Below, in pieces: positions 57,567 through 64,000 of a DNA stretch of 64,000 nt. The stretch's first letter is position 1; each line of letters opens with the position of its first letter. Source of the DNA: Timema cristinae (taxonomy: Eukaryota; Arthropoda; Insecta; Phasmatodea; Timematidae); contig JBCFYV010011172.1 of assembly GCA_039000515.1 (NCBI GenBank), forward strand, positions 73,667,941-73,731,940, written 5' to 3'. The translations under genes and the position numbers were made by a program. Below the pieces are notes generated by a model. That model did not search any database. It was not told the DNA's origin and saw nothing but the letters and a program-made list of their open reading frames with translations.

Positions 57567-57840
57567 ACCTGGTGGTCTAGGGGTAAGGTGTCAGACTTCT
57601 GTGCTGGCGGCCGGGGTTCAATCCTTGGTCCCGGAACAGATTTATCTGATTTCCAAACCCTTCCTACACCTCTGACAAGACATCTTGTGAATGTGTGGAA
57701 TGCCAGGCCGCCATCGTGGTTCGGATTCCACGTTAAACTGTAGGTCCTTCATTTCATCTCACAATCACCCTACCATTACACATTAGCGTAAGTGCGTATA
57801 ACCCGAACGGGTAGTAAGACGCGGTGCTAATAATAATAAT
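57567..57840 (+). repeat. SINE copy, variant head
   Basis: The tRNA-like head is tggtctaggggtaaggtgtc with box B-like gggttcaatccttgg. The 3' end (gtgcgtataacccgaacggg, tagtaagacgcggtgctaat) is the same as in the 15253 family, with an (aat)n tail. The different middle part suggests a subfamily or a mosaic SINE. Confidence 0.8.
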
Positions 57841-57897
57841 ATTGTATGCTTCTTTTAACAGTTGGACTTTTAAATATTAATAAAGCCATGTTAACTC

Positions 57898-58100
57898 ACA
57901 TCAGCCATCGGTGGTCACATGGACAAACGTGCCACTCTCATGTTAAACTGGAAGTTATTAGGGTTCGAATTCCAGTCGAATGTGCCAAATTTTCCTCCTA
58001 AATGGTTTTACACTCTTCCTCTATGCAAATTCGGTTGAATGTACTAAAAAAGTTTTCTTCCTCATACCTATTCTTCTAGTAAGGTTAATGTAGGCCTAAA
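57898..58100 (+). repeat. SINE copy, diverged, 3' incomplete
   Basis: It shows catcggtggtcacatggac, then gttagggttcgaattccagt (box B-like with ggttcgaattcc), then tcctaaatggttttacactc and tatgcaaattcgg. The 3' end is eroded. Confidence 0.7.
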
Positions 58101-58497
58101 AGTTGAAAAAATCCAATGTTGAGACAAATTGCCAGTTTTCCCCAACGAATTAAAATATTTCAATCCTTGCTCAGGATTACAACGATGTTTTCTGTTACTA
58201 TCGCAAATTAATACAGATAAAAAATCAGCACACTATTTCATATCAATACAAAATAACCAAAATTTTGTATTAATTAGTGAAAACCTTAAACAGTCTGAAA
58301 AATAATAGGCCAAGAGTTGGGGGCTTGAAATACTAGCCATATTTCTTGAAAATCTAAGAAAATTGGACTGTGATAAACTATAATGAGAACCTTCCCCCCA
58401 AAATAAAATACGTCCCACAAGAAAGACCGGTGTCAGTTAAGAATAAAATAAGTTGTAATAATTATTGTAACAAAACATAAAGAAGCACAGTACAAAT

Positions 58498-58565
58498 TTA
58501 TAATATTTCATCATAGAACGCTGATCCACGCTTTTGTCGGCCTCTGACCATGTGCATGATCCCCT
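58498..58565 (-). CDS. Candidate terminal exon (unidentified gene)
   Basis: Acceptor tttctttgatttcag is followed by a frame that, joined to 58753-58792, reads EGIMHMVRGRQKRGSAFYDE, IL and then TAA at 58498-58500. The acceptor has a strong pyrimidine tract and the peptide looks coding. If real, it is the last exon of a gene upstream of rootletin, or an alternative end for a short transcript. I do not recognise the protein. Confidence 0.4.
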
Positions 58566-58752
58566 CTGAAATCAAAGAAAGTGACTGACAAATTTGACAG
58601 GTGTCATAGTATAGTGAAATAAAACCCACGTAACTTAGTTACTGTAACACTGGTGGTTCGACCGTAGTTCCTAATCACTAGCCGCTTGACTCTTGTATTT
58701 TATTGAAACAATTCTTGTAATTTCCCTCTAAAAGATAAATGAATTCACTCAC

Positions 58753-58792
58753 CTATCTTGACAAGACTTGTCCCTTTGAGAAATGGACTCCT
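58753..58792 (-). CDS. Candidate 40-bp exon (unidentified or rootletin 5')
   Basis: Bounded by acceptor tactcccttcag and a strong donor ATAG|gtgagt. It reads RSPFLKGTSLVKI plus one base. Its exit phase fits both the candidate terminal exon 58498-58565 and rootletin candidate exon e1 (42837-42928), and its entry phase fits 60714-60746. Which splice is used cannot be told from sequence alone. Confidence 0.45.
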
Positions 58793-59106
58793 CTGAAGGG
58801 AGTATAAAGCATAGTCGATGTCATCACAAACAATGAATAGAATTACAGCTTAAATAAAAAATACTACTGAGGTCAATTCATTGGATAAACGTTTCATATG
58901 ATAACAACATTAAACAATATATTATAATTTGGGTGATTTTAACATATCAAATAGAATGTATTATACTGGCCTAGACCATTGGCTTGAACATTTACATTTT
59001 ATCTATGTTGATGAGGTTCAACAATATCGTAGTCCAAAAACAAAAATTGAAATATTTTAAGCCTTTTTTTTATTGGATAAGAATGACAATATGCCTTAAC
59101 ATTAAT

Positions 59107-59395
59107 CTATATTAATAAAATGAAGAGGTTGTCTGCCAACAGCATCGGGCGATATTTATTACATACATAGGTCTGAAATTTAAAAATTAGTATTCCCTCT
59201 GCAATAAGAAGTGCACCTCGAATCCGGAATTTTAGATTTTTGATTAGTTGTTTTTAGATTTATTAAAAACTTGGTCGGAAGAGACAAAATTAAGAGTTTG
59301 TTTTTCTGTTTGTTTGAAGTAAAGGAAAGCGTTGCCCGGAATAGCCAGACAATTATTTGCGTGGCTACCCCAGGCCAAGCTAGGTACTTCTACTA
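59107..59395. mobile_element. Possible non-autonomous Helitron-like element
   Basis: The start tctatattaataaaatgaag and the end region with a GC-rich stem-like part and ctag (gtggctaccccaggccaagc then tag) resemble short Helitron-derived elements of arthropods. There are no coding motifs. The match is from general appearance only. Confidence 0.25.
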
Positions 59396-60713
59396 GTTTG
59401 TTAATATTAAAACATATTTAAGGTTTATTTACTATCAGTGTTATTTTGCACCATAGAGTGTTTCCAATGTCATTCCATAGTTTACTACTTGAAGTCAGTC
59501 CTCTGATTTCCAGCTACTTTTATCTATTTAATTGTGTTGTAATTTCATTACTGAATTAGCCAAACAATAAACCATTGTTTAAAAAATAATCGTGATAACG
59601 CCACATTAATTGTTGTGTACATTGCTTGAACAGCCGCACCTTTGTTGATTTGACTAGCTTTGGTTCGATTTAGTACACCCAACCAAGATTCAAACCCCGG
59701 CCTCCGCTCCCCCCCCCCCTCTGGAAAATCAGGCTATATTAACCTGATGTTTAGTCTGCGTGTGCACAGATACGGGTAAAATCCACACTTTATACAGTAC
59801 AGGTCTTATCACAAAATGTACTGTACATAATCATTATAATATATTATCGTAATATTGACAGCACTGCTATATTTTAATTGTTTCAGATTGATTAAAAATT
59901 TTAAATGTGTGAATGTCTTTGAAGTCTTGAATCAAATATGTACTTCAAAACAATTCTTTTACTTTTACTTAAAAGAACATTAAACAAAATCTAAAAGTAT
60001 AAACCGTTTCAAAGCAAAAAAAAAGAATGTTTTCTTTTAAGACGTCAAGTAAAAACACTAATTAATTTAAACTATTGCAGGAGTGAGTAAATTCTCCAAC
60101 TTTTGATTCATTAATTTTTATTTTAGTAAAACCTTGTTTTCTTCGAAGTTGGTAGCACTGGGTCAGCAATAAAAAGAATTTGGAAACACGCAAACTATGC
60201 GCAACCCGTGGAGAAGTTTTCCCACAATTGTGCCAATTTACTTTGGATTTCGTTTTACTTTGAAAGTTGTTGAAACGATTTGTGACATGACCTTGCAGGA
60301 TGTCCACAATGATAGAAGTCCCGAATTTTTCTTTCTATGGATTTAAATGTGGCCATTAAAGTTGAAAGAGAATAAAAAATAATTTTAAATGCCAATAAAG
60401 TTCATATTCTTTTTTTCTACCAGCATAAATCTTTTTGCCTCGAAGTAAACTATTTTAATTAACTCCATCAATTTAATTTTTATAAAACTCCTCTTCTATA
60501 CCCTTATAATTTTGACGATTCTAAACTAAATGCTTAGGCCATAAAAATAAGTTTATGAGTCCACAATACATTATTTTAACATATTTTTTAAAATATATTT
60601 ACTTCGTAACGATTAACATGTATTTTTGTCAATATAGTGTGTTGTGATATTTAAAAAAGAAATCTAGATGAATTAAAACAGAAATTTAAAAAGCAATAGA
60701 TCTTTCAACTTAC

Positions 60714-60746
60714 CAGGTCATTATAATTCAAATCTGATGCCATGTT
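60714..60746 (-). CDS. Candidate 33-bp exon with ATG
   Basis: Reads N-MASDLNYNDL and ends at a strong donor CTG|gtaagt. A weak acceptor (tattcttaag) allows it to be an internal exon continuing 61176-61263; alternatively the ATG at 60743 is a start codon and this is a first coding exon. The phases are 0 on both sides. Confidence 0.4.
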
Positions 60747-61175
60747 CTTAAGAATATTTACTTCAATAAGGGTAATGGTAGTATAGTAAAAAAAAACTTC
60801 ACTTGTAGCAAACACAAGTTTAAAAAATCCAATTCTTTTTATTATTTGGTGCCTTTGGTATGATTTGAGATAGTTCCCTGTTTTTTCTAACTAGAATGCA
60901 CTATAAGATATAGTTTTGTTTATTTCAATTTGATTGTATAATTTAGTCATTATTTAATTTCAAACCAACTAAGAAATAAATCATTCTGAGCCTTGGTACT
61001 AAAACATTAATAAATTAATGTGATGAAAGTATCGAGGGAAAACATAGAATGTTTTACAACAACCAACTAAATGAGTTCCATCTAGAAGTATCACCGTGTT
61101 TACCAACAACCTATCACTTGAACGAGCTAAGACCGAATGAGTGTCTGTGTGTGCCTGTGGGAAAAGATAACATAC

Positions 61176-61263
61176 CTTCGACACCTCGTCCATCAAGTCA
61201 GCGTTAACAAAACACCCCGGAACAATACCACCCACACAGCACCAATCTGTATCTGGTTGCAGC
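61176..61263 (-). CDS. Candidate exon (unidentified gene)
   Basis: The frame reads LQPDTDWCCVGGIVPGCFVN then ADLMDEVSK and ends at donor AAG|gtatgt. The acceptor (atgatttag, or ctgcaaccag 11 bases on) is poor in pyrimidines. The peptide looks like real protein, but I do not recognise the family. If joined to the next three candidates it would make a short C-terminal part of an upstream minus-strand gene. Confidence 0.35.
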
Positions 61264-61310
61264 CTAAATCATTTTTCATTCATTTGAAGTATTTAACGTG
61301 CACTTTCGGT

Positions 61311-61515
61311 ATCGAATGATTATATCAGCATACGACTTATAAAATAACTTAATCCTTGAACAAACACAACATCCAGCCCCCGGTCGTTAATTTATCACTG
61401 TGAAAGGGGGATGGAACTCATATTTCACCAATGAGAAAAATGTTGGCCACGCCAGGAATCGAACCCAGGCCGTTTAGCTCAGTAGATATACACGCTACCA
61501 ACTGAACTAAGATTT
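61311..61515 (-). repeat. Second SINE family, copy b
   Basis: It contains gattatatcagcatacgac, ttatcactgtgaaaggggga and the tRNA-like end gccaggaatcgaacccaggc with gctcagtagatatacacgct (complements of box B and box A). It aligns with 23814-24000. Confidence 0.7.
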
Positions 61516-61639
61516 ATAACCGAAAAATATTCATGACGTCATCTACTGTAATCTTAAAAACAGTACAAAGTTCCTTCACCAGGTATTATTTAACAGTTTT
61601 TTAAAACTAATTTATTTGTTGGGTTTTACATTGCGTCTT

Positions 61640-61855
61640 AGTATTATTTTAGGTTATACCTGTTTTATTAATTTATGTATAATGGATAGGGTGAGTAAGG
61701 TAGAATTGGAAGAATATGCACCCACATTTTCGTGAAGGAATGGGAGGAAACCATGAAGGAAAAAAATCACCATCATTACACACTGCCGGGATTCAAACCT
61801 AAACATCGTAATCATCGGCAAACCAGATAATATAAGCTTAACAATCATCCCGCAT
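61640..61855 (-). repeat. SINE copy (family of 15253), diverged
   Basis: Minus-strand body (aatggatagggtgagtaagg, gaatgggaggaaaccatgaa) and head (ccgggattcaaacctaaaca) are recognisable. Confidence 0.65.
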
Positions 61856-62122
61856 GTTGTTTTTTTACGTTGAAGATCATATTTTTCCTAGAGCACAAAA
61901 CGGTTAAAACATTATATTAATTGGTATGTTGGTATTCATAACTAACATATTATACAGAATATTCATCAGTCCAACCCTTCTCTTTAAGTTCTTGTTCTGT
62001 ACCCATTGTTCTGACTTCAAAGATATTGCTAGATGTAAGTACTTAAATTAGTTAAATTAATCTAATAAATTTGAATTCGTCTTAAAATGAACAGATCAAG
62101 TTTTCATCGAAAGCTTTTTTTT

Positions 62123-62360
62123 AGCACCACTTCTTACTATCCTTTCGGGTTATATGCTTATGTACTGATTATGTTGATGTTTTTATGGATTAGGAAGGTT
62201 ATATTTAAATTAAATATGCCCGCTTTTGCGTGTAAATCCATTTTGGAAAGACCATTCTCAATACACCCGACTGAGATTCGAACCTCAATCTCCCCGTCAT
62301 TGACAGTCTAGTCTACTATGAGACTACCGCGTTAGACTACGTGGCTACCGAAGCGGGTGG
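62123..62360 (-). repeat. SINE copy (family of 15253), nearly complete
   Basis: The complement of the 3' end (gcaccacttcttactatcct, then ttcgggttatatgctta), the box B complement (gagattcgaacctcaatctc) and the head complement (cgttagactacgtggctacc gaagcgggt) are all present. It faces another copy at 62469-62690. Confidence 0.85.
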
Positions 62361-62468
62361 AAAGCCATATACAAGTCATGAGTGGAGTTGGACTAATAGA
62401 GATATCGGCAAGGAAACAATAATATTTGAATTTTTAAACAGAACTTTAGATATTTTACTAGCAAAATA

Positions 62469-62690
62469 CCCGCCTCGGGAATATCTATGTTCGAATCTCG
62501 GTCGGGTGAACTGGGGTGGTTTTTCCTAAATGATTTTTCACTCTCCCTCCAGTCAAATGCGGGTTCACTTCCTCTAATTTAACCTTCCCAATTCCTACTC
62601 CATTAGCGTAATTAGTACTTAAAGCGTATAACAAGAACGGGTAGTAAGAAGCGGTGCTTAATAATAAAATAATAAAACTAGCAAAATCAT
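62469..62690 (+). repeat. SINE copy with deleted head
   Basis: It begins ccgcctcgggaa, lacks most of box A, keeps ttcgaatctcggtcgggtga, the body and the full 3' end (tagtaagaagcggtgcttaa) with an (ata)n tail. Otherwise the body is very close to the 15253 copy. Confidence 0.85.
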
Positions 62691-64000
62691 TGAACTTTAT
62701 AATTTATATATTACTTATACATTGTCAAATTTCAACTTCTTTTTAAAGATTAGATGTAAAAATATTTTAAAGAAAAAATTAACCGTTATGTATAAAACCG
62801 TATTAAACTATAAACAAATAAGGCCTTACGCATTTGTATGATTTTTTAGCATTTTATTTTACTGTGGGGAAAATGCTGTGTTTTATAAACTTAACAGTAT
62901 ATTTATTGTAATATTAAAAAATGCACATATTTTTTTAAGTTATAGGGCTATGAGGGTAAAATTTCAATAAAAACGTCATAGTGTTTGATATAACCATGAA
63001 AATAGTGAGAAAGGCTTCCGAAGATATTTGTTCTAGAAATTGATTTGTAAGTTTCAGAAATCACCGCAAGTTTATTACAAAATATAAATACAATGTCAAT
63101 GTTAAAATTATAATATGAAGTGGTAGGCGCATACTTAAGAAACATAATACTTTGTATCAGAGCTGACGATAAAGAGGCTCACAGACGTCATAAAGGCCGT
63201 CAAATGTGGCCAGTAGATTTGTAACATTATTCTGTTTTAGGCTAAAGTTTTAAGACATTGTTCTATTAGTCTATTTGCGTTTTATTGTTAATTCTCCTTG
63301 TGTTTTAGATCATGCATCTGTGCATTAGTAACATAATTTTGTTTTGTTTGTTTTTGCGTATCCGTCATCGACTTCTTGAACTCTGGGGATTTGTTGTTGC
63401 TTGGTAAGAAATGCGAGCTCTTACGACTTAACCATCTTAGTAAAGGCAATCAGGAGTACGTTGCTCAATAAATAAATGTCATATTCCAGATATATTTCTT
63501 GTGGATGTATTGAATTTGGTACATGTTTCCAAAATTCGATCATGACACAGAATTATTATGTACTGTACAAGTTTGAATAATAAATCTATATTAAATATAT
63601 GTAGACAAGGCTGTATTGTTTTTGGATTTTCCACTTTATCATGTGACTTTATGTAAAGTTGTTACCTCCTACGTGGCTCTGAAAGATCTTAAGTTTGGCA
63701 CACCTTTTTTATATGAAAAATATTAGTTAAATGTGCTAATCTAAGGGTGATATATATTCAGCCTCGACTTGTTTATTTAAAAGAATAATTTTTGTAACTT
63801 TTAATATAATTACAACAGGGGGAATTTTTTTTAATGTGTATTTTTATTAATCATGTTGTACTTTACTTCATTAATTTAGTGATAACAATGTTTCTTTAGT
63901 CAAATTTAAACAATAAAATTATATTTTATAAAGGGATGAATTTGAACTATCTCTGCTGGTTGAGACTTTAGAAATTGAGAACAAATCTCAATGTTCTAAG
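62691..64000. other. AT-rich stretch, nothing recognised
   Basis: No exon, repeat family or RNA gene could be supported. At about 63375-63402 a plus-strand stretch before ggtaagaaatg looks donor-like but has no accompanying coding signal. Confidence 0.4.

Noticed and set aside
15253..62690. True tRNA genes
   Set aside because: Box A and box B motifs are present only in SINE heads. None folds into a complete tRNA with an acceptor stem that I could verify.

Overview
The window is animal nuclear DNA, most likely from an arthropod (low confidence). It is AT-rich and has spliceosomal introns with GT..AG ends, tRNA-derived SINEs, several hAT transposons, a Ty3/gypsy retrotransposon, P-element/THAP9-like transposase debris and long minisatellites. 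Nothing bacterial is present.

The one gene I can name is rootletin (CROCC), the coiled-coil protein of the ciliary rootlet and centrosome linker. It lies on the minus strand. I could place 15 exons between 32545 and 922, plus a phase-compatible 5' candidate exon at 42837-42928. Every junction has a GT donor and AG acceptor. The joined reading gives about 940 residues, collinear with roughly the N-terminal half of vertebrate rootletin. The 3' half lies beyond base 1 and the true first exon is not fixed. Exon e11 (11182-11341) is one base short of what both its own reading and its neighbours' phases require, so this copy carries a frameshift or an assembly error.

Layout from left to right. 1-5 kb: exons e16-e13 with old dispersed repeats. 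5.5-8.7 kb: a dead 3.2-kb hAT element in an intron. 10.6-32.5 kb: exons e12-e2, with introns holding SINEs, a terminal-inverted-repeat element (17279-18193), a perfect 71-bp-arm hairpin (18550-18695) and a short-period tandem repeat (22.2 kb). 32.5-42.8 kb: one 10.3-kb intron containing a hAT element with a perfect 8-bp target duplication, a second hAT-type non-autonomous element, and a broken Ty3/gypsy element whose 3' LTR carries a small hAT-type MITE. 43.4-56.5 kb: four unrelated tandem arrays (about 80-bp, 100-bp, 39-bp and 65-bp units) with dead P-element-like transposase pieces in both orientations between them. 56.5-64 kb: a GC-rich patch, SINEs, and four small candidate minus-strand exons (61176-58498) that could be either 5' exons of rootletin or the 3' end of an unidentified upstream gene.

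I found no convincing new multi-gene system. The observations most worth checking are the 65-bp minisatellite, whose every unit repeats a splice-donor-like sequence next to a possible exon, the perfect hairpin inside a rootletin intron, the single-base frameshift in e11, and the clustering of tandem arrays in the 5' part of the locus.
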